From NCBI GenBank assembly GCA_934718785.1, contig CAKVAF010000001.1:124001-188000 (forward strand): DNA of 64,000 nucleotides, in the 5' to 3' direction. Below are positions 35,023 through 43,528 of this stretch, in pieces. Below the pieces are notes generated by a model. That model did no database searches. It saw only the letters and a program-made list of their open reading frames with translations, and was not told the origin of the DNA. The translations under genes and the position numbers were made by a program. The stretch is from an uncultured Campylobacter sp. (GTDB lineage: Bacteria; Campylobacterota; Campylobacteria; Campylobacterales; Campylobacteraceae). The stretch's first letter is position 1. The number at the start of each line of letters is the position of its first letter.

Positions 35023-36193
35023 CGCTCAAGCCTTAGTTGATTTAAAAATACTCATCATCATAGCCTTTTGCTTGCTCGCATCGCCTTTTTTGGCTAAGTT
35101 TTTACGCCTGCCACTTTCAGCAACTGAGATTATATTAGGGGCTTTATTTGGCTTTTTAGGGTTAATAGGAGAAAGTGTAAATTTCAAACTTTTAGCAAAT
35201 GCGGGCTTTTATTATTTGATGTTTATCGCAGGTATGGAGGTGAATTTACACAAGCTTTTAAATTTTGAAAATAAATTTTTAAAATACACCTTTTTATATG
35301 TGCTTTTGCTCTATGTTTTAAGTGTCTTTTTTGTAAGCGTTTTTAATCTTTCTTATATTTTTATACTCATAGTGCCCATAATGAGCGTTGGCATACTTTC
35401 AACGCTTTTTAAAGATTTTGGAAAAGACTGCGCATGGCTTAGGATATCGATGTTTGTAGCGACTTGGGCGGAAGTGGTGAGCATTATTTTACTGACGATT
35501 TTAGGTGCTTTTGTAAGCGAGCAAAACTCTTTGGAGCAGGTGCTAAGAAATGTGCTTTATCTGGGACTTTTCCTTGCTTTTTGTTTCGTGGGTTTTAAAA
35601 TTTTGGGTGTGATTTTTTGGTGGTATCCGCAACTTCGCGTGATTTTAATGCCTTGGGAAGATAAAAACGAACGCGATGTGCGCTTTTGTATGAGTATTTT
35701 TATGCTTACAATCGCCGTGATGATTATCGCGCACCTTGAAATCGCACTTGGCGCCTTTATCGCAGGCGCATTCATTGGCACTTTTTTAAATCACAAAAAA
35801 GATATGGAGCAAAAGCTCTCAAGCTTTGGCTACGCGCTTTTAATCCCTATATTTTTCGTCTATATTGGCTCCACACTTGATGTGCGCTTGCTTTTGCAGG
35901 GTGAAATTTTACTCAAAACGCTAGAAATCACCGCTTTAATGCTGAGCGTGCGCCTTTTAAGCTCGCTGATTTTTTATAAAAAGCTTGGCGCGATAAACAC
36001 ACTTTTATTTGCACTCAGCCACTCTATGCCCCTAACGCTACTCATCGCCACAGCGACGCTGAGTTTTAAAGCAAATCTTATTGATAAAAGCTTATATTCT
36101 GCGCTCATTTTAACCGCGCTTTTTGAAGTGCTTATCGTGATGCTTTTCATTCGTTTGCTGGCGAATTTAAACGCGAGAAAAAGCCAAATTTGA
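35003..36193 (+). CDS. CPA2-type cation:proton antiporter
   Basis: 396 residues and about 11-12 membrane segments of the Na+/H+ exchanger (Kef/NapA) fold. The SATEIILGALFGFLG start and the mid-protein LEIALGAFIAGAFIGTFL block are typical. There is no C-terminal TrkA-N domain. It exchanges Na+ or K+ for protons; the ion is not predictable. Translated with bioB through the 20-base overlap. A hairpin with the conserved GC-rich loop follows at 36233. Confidence 0.85.
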   Translation: MLHSAIDAQALVDLKILIIIAFCLLASPFLAKFLRLPLSATEIILGALFGFLGLIGESVNFKLLANAGFYYLMFIAGMEVNLHKLLNFENKFLKYTFLYVLLLYVLSVFFVSVFNLSYIFILIVPIMSVGILSTLFKDFGKDCAWLRISMFVATWAEVVSIILLTILGAFVSEQNSLEQVLRNVLYLGLFLAFCFVGFKILGVIFWWYPQLRVILMPWEDKNERDVRFCMSIFMLTIAVMIIAHLEIALGAFIAGAFIGTFLNHKKDMEQKLSSFGYALLIPIFFVYIGSTLDVRLLLQGEILLKTLEITALMLSVRLLSSLIFYKKLGAINTLLFALSHSMPLTLLIATATLSFKANLIDKSLYSALILTALFEVLIVMLFIRLLANLNARKSQI

Positions 36194-36232
36194 ATGATCT
36201 TATTATAAAATCATTAGCTCATTATAAATCAC

Positions 36233-36252
36233 AAAACCGCGCCGCAAGTTTT
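36233..36252 (+). terminator. Antiporter-gene 3' hairpin, conserved-loop type
   Basis: AAAACCGCGCCGCAAGTTTT, 39 bases after the stop at 36193. It has an AAAAC/GTTTT stem with a GC-rich loop, closely matching 32069-32088 and 39408-39427. Confidence 0.5.
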
Positions 36253-36285
36253 GGAATTTGGAATTTCTAAAAAATTTAAAATTGC

Positions 36286-36452
36286 GTCATTGCGAGCGCT
36301 AGCGAAGCAATCCATAATTTAATGGCAAATTTTAAAGAATGGATTGCCACGAATTTGCTTTCGCAAATTCACGCAATGACGAAGTAGATTGCTTCATTTG
36401 CGCCCAGCAATGACAAAGTGGATTACTTTAACGATAAATTGGCTCGCAATGA
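36286..36452. repeat. Composite GTCATTGCGAG repeat, copy 1
   Basis: GTCATTGCGAG near 36286 pairs with CGCAATGAC ending at 36380, and GCAATCCAT pairs with ATGGATTGC inside, making a ~95-base hairpin. A tail GCTTCATTTGCGCCCAGCAA continues to about 36420, then GCTCGCAATGACAGGCGAG ends at 36452. The same composite occurs at 52496-52650. It occupies most of the 383-base gap 36194-36576. GTCATTGCGAG...GCAATCC palindromes are known in many bacteria. Confidence 0.75.
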
Positions 36453-36576
36453 CAGGCGAGTAAAGAAAATTTTAAAATATAAAATACTTAAAATAAATTT
36501 AAATATGAAGTGCAATTAAATAGTAGTGATTACAAGGCGAAAATCGCCTTGTAAATTTATATTTTGAAAGCAAACT

Positions 36577-37434
36577 TTATTCGCGGACGATAAATGCACC
36601 AATAAATGCGCCACTTTGCGCAAAGTCTCTAGCTTCAGCTTCGCTTCTAAAGCCGGTTAAGAATACGCGGTTAAGCCCGTCTTTTGAGCTTTGGCGCACG
36701 ATGGCTTTGTAGCCTTGATAATTTGCATATTTGCTAGCTGTTGAGTTTGCGCCTTCAATGAAACGAAATGCACCGATTTGCACCATGAAATTTCCGCCCT
36801 CATAAATCGTTCCACCCCCGACAATCTCGCCACTTGAGCCTAAATTGACATTAGAATGCACACTCTCATCGCTGACATTTGAGTTTGCGCTCACACTATC
36901 GCTCGTGCCAAAGCCAATGACTTCAAGGCGCACGGGCGCAGTGCCTGAAGCGATCATATCAATGTGTTTTGCCGCACCTTGAGACAAATCAATAATGCGG
37001 TTTGCCACAAAAGGACCGCGGTCATTGACGCGCACGGTGGTTTTGCGTCCGTTATTAAGATTTGTTACGCTTAAAATGGTATTCATCGGCAGGGTTTTAT
37101 GCGCTGCTGTAAAGCCGTTTTGATCATAAATTTCGCCATTGCTTGTCTTTTTGCCATGAAAGCCCGGACCATACCAGCTAGCGATACCATCTGCTGTTTC
37201 GCCCACTTCTACAACGGTAGGATAATAGGTCTTGCCATTGATAGTATAAGGCTTCATCGTGCCTTTTGCGCCGCTGTTTGCTGCTGTTTTATCGCTTCTA
37301 AAGTCCCTGCTAGGAGTGCTTGCACCACCTTGTTGTGGGTAATAAACATTAGGCGATGAGCTTGTGAAAAAGCCGCAGCCAACTACGAAAAAAACCGCTA
37401 AACTAGCGATTAATAAACTTAGAATTTTCTGCAT
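36577..37434 (-). CDS. rlpA: RlpA-like septal lipoprotein with SPOR domain
   Basis: 285 residues. Signal peptide with lipobox FVVGC, then a linker and a double-psi beta-barrel (GIASWYGPGFHGKKTSNGE to RVNDRGPFVANRIIDLS). A C-terminal SPOR domain (MVQIGAFRF ... VFLTGFRSEAEA) binds denuded peptidoglycan at division sites. RlpA proteins are lytic transglycosylases acting on denuded glycan. It overlaps mltD by 32 bases and shares its operon. Confidence 0.92.
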   Translation of the reverse strand: MQKILSLLIASLAVFFVVGCGFFTSSSPNVYYPQQGGASTPSRDFRSDKTAANSGAKGTMKPYTINGKTYYPTVVEVGETADGIASWYGPGFHGKKTSNGEIYDQNGFTAAHKTLPMNTILSVTNLNNGRKTTVRVNDRGPFVANRIIDLSQGAAKHIDMIASGTAPVRLEVIGFGTSDSVSANSNVSDESVHSNVNLGSSGEIVGGGTIYEGGNFMVQIGAFRFIEGANSTASKYANYQGYKAIVRQSSKDGLNRVFLTGFRSEAEARDFAQSGAFIGAFIVRE

Positions 37435-38515
37435 AAATGCTCTCCTTTAGGGGTAAAATGAGTTTTTGATTGATGCTTAGATGAGATTTTGAAATTTTAT
37501 TTAAAGCCCTGATATCAGCGATTTTAATCTTAAATTTTTTTGCAATAGAATAAAGCGTATCGCCTACTTTAACCCTGTAAATTTGTGTGTTTGGGATTTT
37601 GGTATCAACTTTTGCAAGCTTTTGCGGCTCATAGCTTTTCGTGAAGCTCGCGCTCATCTTTTCAGGAATATAAAGATAATAATTATTGCCCGGAGGCGTG
37701 AAATCATAGCGAAAATGTGGGTTGTATCTTTTGAGATTTTCATAAGAAATTTTAGCATTTTTTGCAAATTCTCTCAATGAAATACTTGATGGCACTTCAA
37801 CCTTTGAAAACTCGGTGCTTAGAGCATAGTTTGCAAAGGAAGCTTCTTTGGTGAATAAAAAGTCTTTATTGTTCGCTTCAAAGGCAAGGATAAGGATTTT
37901 ACGGATGAAATTTCTCGTCTCTAAGGGCAAATATTTTTTATCAGGATCAAGTAAAATGCTTAAATCATCGCTTTTTGCTTGCTTTATAGCTTTTGCAAGC
38001 TTACCATTGCCACAATTATAAGCTAAAATGGCTAAATACCACTTGCCAAACTCGCCATAAAGTCCTTTAAGATATTTTGCGGCCACTATGCTTGATTTAA
38101 ACGGATCGCGCCTTTCATCCACAAAAGCATCAATTCTAAGTCCTAGTTCTCTTGCTGTGCTTGGCATAAATTGCCAAATCCCCACCGCTTTAGCATTTGA
38201 GGCTGCGTGCATTTTAAGCCCACTTTCAACAATAGCTAAATACAAAAACTCATCAGGCAAGCCCTGCTCGTGCAAAATCTTTCGAATTTGGGGTAAAAAC
38301 TCGTAAAAATCAGCCGCAGAATTGATTAAATTAGCTGAATGCATAGCCTTGATTTCTTCTTTTGTGGCTAAAAAATTTTCATCCGTAATGAAATTATCAT
38401 CAATGTCTAAATTGTTTAAAATTTGAAGTTGATTTTGATACTGCTCGAAGCTTTTTTCAAGTTCTAGAGCAAAGCTTAAGTTTAAAAAACATAAAATCAT
38501 TAAAAAAATTCTCAT
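37403..38515 (-). CDS. mltD: Membrane-bound lytic transglycosylase, MltD type
   Basis: 370 residues. Signal peptide, then a goose-lysozyme-like SLT domain: LAIVESGLKMHAASNAKAVG with the catalytic Glu in VESG, IWQFMPSTARELGL and YLAILAYNCGNGKL. A C-terminal LysM repeat (YRVKVGDTLYSIAKKFKI) binds peptidoglycan. It cleaves glycan strands in the periplasm. Start overlaps the tatD stop (ATGA), and its end overlaps rlpA. Confidence 0.92.
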   Translation of the reverse strand: MRIFLMILCFLNLSFALELEKSFEQYQNQLQILNNLDIDDNFITDENFLATKEEIKAMHSANLINSAADFYEFLPQIRKILHEQGLPDEFLYLAIVESGLKMHAASNAKAVGIWQFMPSTARELGLRIDAFVDERRDPFKSSIVAAKYLKGLYGEFGKWYLAILAYNCGNGKLAKAIKQAKSDDLSILLDPDKKYLPLETRNFIRKILILAFEANNKDFLFTKEASFANYALSTEFSKVEVPSSISLREFAKNAKISYENLKRYNPHFRYDFTPPGNNYYLYIPEKMSASFTKSYEPQKLAKVDTKIPNTQIYRVKVGDTLYSIAKKFKIKIADIRALNKISKSHLSINQKLILPLKESIYAENSKFINR

Positions 38516-39327
38516 ACATTTTCCTTTATAAAAAATAATCTCTCAGCATTTTGACTACAAATTCTTATCACTTCATTTTTACTCAAATTCAAAATCTCAG
38601 CCATTTTTAAAGCAACTAAATTTGTATGAAGTGGCTCATTTCGCTGTCCTCGGTGGGGTTCTGGGGCTAGATAGGGCGCGTCTGTTTCAAGTAAAAGTCT
38701 ATTTTGTGGAATTTTAGGTAAAATTTCTACTAATTTTTTAGCGTTTTTAAAGGTCAAAACCCCACCGATTCCAAAATAAAAATGCTCTTTAAGCCCCAGC
38801 AAAAGCTCGCTAGCATTAAAGCAGTGCAAAACGCCATATCCTAAATTACCACGAAATTCGCCTTTAGTTTGTGTGATAAACTCGCTTAAAATAGCGTGAG
38901 TGTCGCTGTTTGCTTCGCGGCTGTGAATGATAAGGGGCTTGTCAAACTCAAGGGCTAAATTAAGCTGAGCCTTAAAAACGCGCTTTTGCAAGGATTTTAA
39001 TCTTTCTTTATCGTCATTTTCTTTAAAATAAAAATAATCCAGCCCGCACTCGCCCACGGCTATGCATTTTGAATGCGTGATAAATTCTCTAAGTACTTTT
39101 TCATCGTAATTTTCAGCCTCATTAGGATGAACGCCCACTGCAAAATAGATATTTGCATGCTTTTCACAAATGCTAACAGCCTTAGTTAAATCCTTAATGT
39201 TTGCTGCTGGGATGATGATTTTATCGATATTTTGCTTAAAAGAATGCTCTAAAAGCACTTCTAAATCTGCGCCAAATTTTTCGCTATCTAAATGACAATG
39301 CGTGTCTATAATTCTAGCTTCACTCAT
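38512..39327 (-). CDS. tatD: TatD family metal-dependent DNase
   Basis: 271 residues from ATG 39327 (AAGGA 6 bases upstream; an in-frame TTG precedes it). TatD signatures are visible: DTHCHLD (metal ligands), GECGLDYFY, PLIIHSREAN, LHCFNAS and LLLETDAPYLAPEPHRG. TatD enzymes are 3'-5' nucleases acting in DNA repair or quality control. It is the first gene of the tatD-mltD-rlpA overlap group. Confidence 0.93.
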   Translation of the reverse strand: MSEARIIDTHCHLDSEKFGADLEVLLEHSFKQNIDKIIIPAANIKDLTKAVSICEKHANIYFAVGVHPNEAENYDEKVLREFITHSKCIAVGECGLDYFYFKENDDKERLKSLQKRVFKAQLNLALEFDKPLIIHSREANSDTHAILSEFITQTKGEFRGNLGYGVLHCFNASELLLGLKEHFYFGIGGVLTFKNAKKLVEILPKIPQNRLLLETDAPYLAPEPHRGQRNEPLHTNLVALKMAEILNLSKNEVIRICSQNAERLFFIKENV

Positions 39328-39407
39328 CAAAAGTCCTTAAATGAAGCCTTGATAAAGTTTGAATTTTTTCACAGCTTGTTTTTTTTAAATTTACATTTTG
39401 AAATTTC

Positions 39408-39427
39408 AAAACTCGCGCCGCTGTTTG
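39408..39427 (-). terminator. cbrR 3' hairpin, conserved-loop type
   Basis: AAAACTCGCGCCGCTGTTTG, 41 bases beyond the cbrR stop at 39469. Same loop class as at 32069 and 36233. Confidence 0.45.
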
Positions 39428-39468
39428 ATGATCTTTTAAAAATTTTCTTTTTACAAGCATTCTAAGCC

Positions 39469-40731
39469 TTAATAACACACTTCAATCCTGTTTTTACCAT
39501 TTTCTTTGGCTAGACTCAAAGCTTGCAAAGCCTTTTGCAACAAAGCACTTAAATCCGTCCCGCTCTTACCAAAGCTTACCCCTAAGCTTGCGGTGAAAAA
39601 TAATTCGTCCAAGGAGATTAAAACACTGCTTTGAGAAAGCTCCACACGAATGAGCGAGAAGACTTTAAGCGCCTTTTCGTTGCTGATATTTTTAAGTAAA
39701 ATTACAAATTTACTCTCATCATAAACACCAGCGATATCCTTGCCTTTGATATTGTTTTTCACGACTTTTGCAGCAGCTTTAATGACTTCATCGCCAATAT
39801 CAAAGCCATATTCATCATTGATAGCGCCCAAATTATCAATATCTAAAAGAGCAAAAGCAAATTCTTCATTTTTATCCGCAATTTCTTTTAAATAATCTTT
39901 CATCTCAAGCTCAGCTGCAGAGCTCGTTTTAAGCTCTGAAAGCGCGTCTAAATCATAAAAATTATTTAAAAGTTTTAAATCACTCATATCTTGCAGGGTT
40001 TTATCCAGCCTTATATTGAAAAGCTCTTTAATAAAGGGCTTTTCAATAAATTCATTGGCTCCAGCTTTCAAAGCCTTGCACTCTAGCGCGTCATCTTTAT
40101 CATTAAGCAAAATCACGCCAAGATCGGTTTTAGAATACTTTGCGCGCACTTTTTCAAGCACGCCAAGCCCGTCAATCACAGGCATAACGCAATCACAAAT
40201 GATGAGCTTGGTATCGGCATTATCATCTAAATAGCTCAGTACTTCTTCGCCATGCGCTGCCACTAGGACATTGAAGAGCTTAAAACTTAGGATTTTTTTA
40301 ATCTCATTACGCTGATTGATCTTGCTCATCGCTAAAATCACCTTGCGCTTTTGATTTTCAAGCAAATGGCGCACTGCGGTAATCATTTCTTGCACACAGG
40401 TTTCGCTCTCTTTGAAAATATAATCGATGATGTCTTTATTCATAAAATTTTCGCGCGTTTTCTCATCATTCATCGCCGTTAAAACAATGCTAGGTAAGCC
40501 TTTTGAAATCACAAAATCCACGATTTCGCCATTTGGCGCATCGGGCAAACACAAATCCACAAAGCTCATCAAATAAGGCGCATTATCCTTTGAAGCGCTT
40601 TCTAGCAAGCTTTTAGCTTCAGCGTAAGAAAAGGCAATTTCTATTTCAAGCTTGAGTGAGCTTGAAATTTTCTTCGCCAAAAGCTTGCCAAGCATTTTAT
40701 TATCATCAACGATTAAAATTTTTTCTTTCAT
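39469..40731 (-). CDS. cbrR: Response regulator CbrR, two receivers plus degenerate GGDEF
   Basis: 420 residues. The first receiver (ILIVDDNKMLGKLL, SFVDLCLPD) has its acidic pair and phosphoacceptor Asp. A second receiver-like domain (KLIICDCVMPVIDGLGVLEK) is followed by a GGDEF fold starting FALLDIDNLGAINDEYG. The active-site GGDEF is replaced by YDESKF, so cyclase activity is unlikely. In C. jejuni the orthologue at this position is CbrR, needed for bile resistance. No histidine kinase is adjacent. Confidence 0.87.
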   Translation of the reverse strand: MKEKILIVDDNKMLGKLLAKKISSSLKLEIEIAFSYAEAKSLLESASKDNAPYLMSFVDLCLPDAPNGEIVDFVISKGLPSIVLTAMNDEKTRENFMNKDIIDYIFKESETCVQEMITAVRHLLENQKRKVILAMSKINQRNEIKKILSFKLFNVLVAAHGEEVLSYLDDNADTKLIICDCVMPVIDGLGVLEKVRAKYSKTDLGVILLNDKDDALECKALKAGANEFIEKPFIKELFNIRLDKTLQDMSDLKLLNNFYDLDALSELKTSSAAELEMKDYLKEIADKNEEFAFALLDIDNLGAINDEYGFDIGDEVIKAAAKVVKNNIKGKDIAGVYDESKFVILLKNISNEKALKVFSLIRVELSQSSVLISLDELFFTASLGVSFGKSGTDLSALLQKALQALSLAKENGKNRIEVCY

Positions 40732-40873
40732 TTTTTACCTCAATTTTATGAAATTTAACTTAAATTTTATCAAAATTTTTGCAATACAAAACTATAAATT
40801 ATAGCAAGTTTAAATTTAGTTTCGCTTAATGAAGTTTAAATGATAAATTGTAACAATTAAAATTTAAGCTTGA

Positions 40874-42391
40874 TTAGCCCAATAAAGTCTTTGCAAACTC
40901 CATTGCTTCAGCACTGATTTTCTCCCCGCTTATCATTCTTGCAAGCTCATTAATACGCTCATCATATCCAAGTTTTCTCACAAAGCTTTGTCCGTCTTTT
41001 TTTTCGACTAAAAAATGATTGCTCGCTTGTGAAGAAAGTTGTGGCAAATGAGAAATGGCAAAAATTTGATAAAATTTGCAAAGCTCATTTAAAACCTTTG
41101 CCACGCTCATAGCTTCTTTGCCACTTAAGTTCGCATCGATTTCATCTAAAAATATAATACCTTTGCCCGCATTTAAAATAAAGCATTCAGTAGCGATGAA
41201 GGCAAGGCGCAGGCGGTTTAGCTCGCCTGAGCTTAAGTTTTTAAGCGCAGTTTGATTGAAATTTAAAATCAGCTCATCGCTCCCAAGCCTTGAAAGCGCG
41301 CATTTTTCTAAACTCAAACTCACACCTTTCATATAAAGTGAGCTTAAATAGCCTTGTAATAAGCTCTCAAGCTCTTTTAAGTTATTTGCTCTTTTTTTGC
41401 TTAAAATTTCAGCACTTTTATAAGTTTTGCTTTCAAGTTCTTTAAATCTAGTCTCAAGCTCTTTTTTTTCAAAGCTTAAATTCTCATATCTAGCAAGTTC
41501 TTTTTTCTTTTCTTCAAGCACTAAAAGCGCGTTTTCCTCGCTCTCATAGCGCTTTATTATAAAAGAAAGCTTTTCAAGCCTATCTAAAACGCTTTCAATG
41601 TCAAAATCAAGCTCATCAAAGCTTTGTTTCTCAGCCACGACGCGAAGCTCATTTAAAGCTTCTTCAAAAAAGCTGCTATCAACTTCGCTTAAAGCAAGTG
41701 CGTCTAAAACTGCCTTTTCAAGCTCAAAAATAGCACTTGCTTTACTCCAAGCCTCTTCTATCTTGTCCTTTTTTGAAAGCTTTTTTTTAAGGGCTAAAAG
41801 CTCTTCATACTCGCCTTTTTTAGGCCTTATGCTCTCAATTTTTTCAATTTGCATAAGGGCAAGTTCTTTAAGCTCTTCAACTTTTTTTTCTTCATTTTCT
41901 ATCTTTAAAAGCTCATCTTTAAGCGCTTCAAACTCATCAAAAAGGCTTTCAAACTCAGCTTTAAAATTAAGAAATTCACTATCTTTTTTACTCTCTAAAG
42001 TATCCAGCAAGTTTAAAAAACGCTCATTTGAAAACTCGTTATTTTCCTTAGCTGAAAGATATTTTACAAAGCTTTTTGAAAGACTGATTAGGCTTTTTTT
42101 GCTGATGGCTTGATTGTTGATAAAATATTTTGTGCTTTTTTCTTTGAGCATTTTAAAGGTATTTTCTTCTTCATTTTCTATGCCAAGCTCGCTCATATTA
42201 AGTTTATCATTAAGGATGAGCTCACTAAATTTAGCCTCACTTTCACAAAGCCCAAACGCTGAAAGAATTCCTTTAAAAAGCACGCTTTTACCCGCCCCAC
42301 TAAGCCCAGTAAAAACCACAAGCCCCTTATCAAGCTCAAGCTCAGCCTTTTTAAAGCTTAAATTTTCTCTCATAAAAATTGATTTTATCAT
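40874..42391 (-). CDS. recN: DNA repair ATPase RecN
   Basis: 505 residues from ATG 42391 (TGATG overlap with nadK; a TTG at 42394 is also in frame). An SMC-like protein: Walker [14 protein letters not shown], a long Glu/Lys/Leu coiled coil (about 130-340), ABC signature [14 protein letters not shown] and Walker [18 protein letters not shown]. RecN holds broken DNA ends during recombination repair. It is somewhat shorter in the coiled coil than the E. coli protein (553). Confidence 0.93.
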   Translation of the reverse strand: MIKSIFMRENLSFKKAELELDKGLVVFTGLSGAGKSVLFKGILSAFGLCESEAKFSELILNDKLNMSELGIENEEENTFKMLKEKSTKYFINNQAISKKSLISLSKSFVKYLSAKENNEFSNERFLNLLDTLESKKDSEFLNFKAEFESLFDEFEALKDELLKIENEEKKVEELKELALMQIEKIESIRPKKGEYEELLALKKKLSKKDKIEEAWSKASAIFELEKAVLDALALSEVDSSFFEEALNELRVVAEKQSFDELDFDIESVLDRLEKLSFIIKRYESEENALLVLEEKKKELARYENLSFEKKELETRFKELESKTYKSAEILSKKRANNLKELESLLQGYLSSLYMKGVSLSLEKCALSRLGSDELILNFNQTALKNLSSGELNRLRLAFIATECFILNAGKGIIFLDEIDANLSGKEAMSVAKVLNELCKFYQIFAISHLPQLSSQASNHFLVEKKDGQSFVRKLGYDERINELARMISGEKISAEAMEFAKTLLG

Positions 42392-43251
42392 CAATTACCC
42401 CAGTTTAATTTCTCTTTTAAAATTTGAAAATAATCCCTATTTTGTGGATGAATGAGCGCGACACTTTTATCACTGAGCTTGATTTTAATACTTTTAAAAT
42501 CATTGCTTTTAAAGCTTTCTTGTCCGTCGATATTGATCAAACAATCTTTTGTGTAAATTTCAAGCTCAAAGCCACGCGGCAAAACAACGCTTCGCTGCGT
42601 AAGAGAATGCGAGCAAATGGGCGTGAGCACAAAAACTTCAGCTAAAGTATAAACGATGGGTCCGCCCGCACTAAGATTATAAGCCGTGCTTCCTGCTGCG
42701 CTTGCGATGATGAGTCCATCGCCTGAGTACTCATTAAACACGCTTTGATTGCGAAGCACCTTAATGTGTGTCATTGAAGCTTTATTGTGCCTTGTAAAAA
42801 CGATATCATTAAAAGCTGTTTTTTTAAAGCTCGCATTCTTTTTATCTATAAGATTCATTTCAAGCAAATAGGGCGTTTCAACGCGAAATTTACCCTTAAA
42901 AAAGTCCTTAAAAAAGGCTTTGGCTTCATTTGTTTTAAAATCTGTTAAAAAGCCTAAATTCCCAGCATTTATACCCAAAAGCGCCTTTTGATATTCACAA
43001 GCCTTGCGGCATAGCGAAATGAGCGTGCCATCTCCACCCAGTGAAATGATAAAATCACTTTGCTTAAACAGCGTGTCTTGCTCAAGTTCTTTTAAATTTA
43101 GCCCTTTAGCCGAGTTTTTAGCTAAAATAAGCTCTATATTTTTTTCATCGAGTATTTTTTTAAGCTCTAAAATTTCAGCTTTTAAATTTATATTGCGCCT
43201 TGTTACAAGCCCGATTTTACGAATGTTTTTATAATCAAAATTTATTTTCAT
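42391..43251 (-). CDS. nadK: NAD kinase
   Basis: 286 residues. The family motif [15 protein letters not shown] (catalytic GGDG) is followed by [13 protein letters not shown], then [20 protein letters not shown]. It makes NADP from NAD and ATP. Coupled to recN by TGATG. The start faces aspS across a 277-base divergent region that contains element copy C. Confidence 0.96.
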   Translation of the reverse strand: MKINFDYKNIRKIGLVTRRNINLKAEILELKKILDEKNIELILAKNSAKGLNLKELEQDTLFKQSDFIISLGGDGTLISLCRKACEYQKALLGINAGNLGFLTDFKTNEAKAFFKDFFKGKFRVETPYLLEMNLIDKKNASFKKTAFNDIVFTRHNKASMTHIKVLRNQSVFNEYSGDGLIIASAAGSTAYNLSAGGPIVYTLAEVFVLTPICSHSLTQRSVVLPRGFELEIYTKDCLINIDGQESFKSNDFKSIKIKLSDKSVALIHPQNRDYFQILKEKLNWGN

Positions 43252-43297
43252 AAAAAAATTATATCAAATTCTTAGCAAAACAAAAGCTAAAAAATAC

Positions 43298-43303
43298 TAT
43301 AAT
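43298..43303 (+). promoter_or_regulatory. Candidate -10 box ahead of aspS leader
   Basis: TATAAT 226 bases before the aspS start. If used, the aspS transcript has a ~215-base leader containing hairpin element C. I found no equally good box closer to the gene. Confidence 0.35.
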
Positions 43304-43344
43304 TTCGTTTTAAATTTTTTAAAAAGTAAGTTGAAGTGGCGAAA

Positions 43345-43457
43345 CTAAGTTTTATAAAGTTTATAAAAAGACGCTTTTTGTCGCTAGAAAAAACGCGCAA
43401 GTGTTTAAGTTTCTAGCGTGCAAAACCGCGTCGTATGTTAAACTTTATAAAACTTAG
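43345..43457 (+). repeat. Long-hairpin dispersed element, copy C
   Basis: 113 bp with a perfect 19-bp outer stem (CTAAGTTTTATAAAGTTTA at 43345-43363 and its complement at 43439-43457). Inner stems are GACGC.TTTT/AAAA.CGCGTC and CGCTAGAAA (43382-43390)/TTTCTAGCG (43410-43418). The core GCTTTTTGTC, CTAGAAAAAACGC, GTGTTTAAGTTT parallels copies A and B. It lies in the nadK/aspS divergent region, so it is not simply a terminator. Confidence 0.65.
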
Positions 43458-43528
43458 CTTTGATTTAAATTTACAAACTCATCTTGAATTAATTTAAATT
43501 TAAACAAGTATAAAAAAAGGATAGAAAT

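Noticed and set aside
36286..36452. Attachment site or integron repeat
   Set aside because: The palindrome matches a widely dispersed repeat type and a second copy occurs at 52.5 kb. No integrase or cassettes are present.
41598..42455. Long open frames opposite recN (171 and 113 codons)
   Set aside because: They are antisense to a clear recN, consist mostly of Ser/Leu/Phe from complementing Glu/Lys codons, and have no ribosome sites.
43345..43457. T-box or other known riboswitch upstream of aspS
   Set aside because: No T-box consensus or specifier loop is visible. The sequence instead matches the dispersed element found at two unrelated loci.
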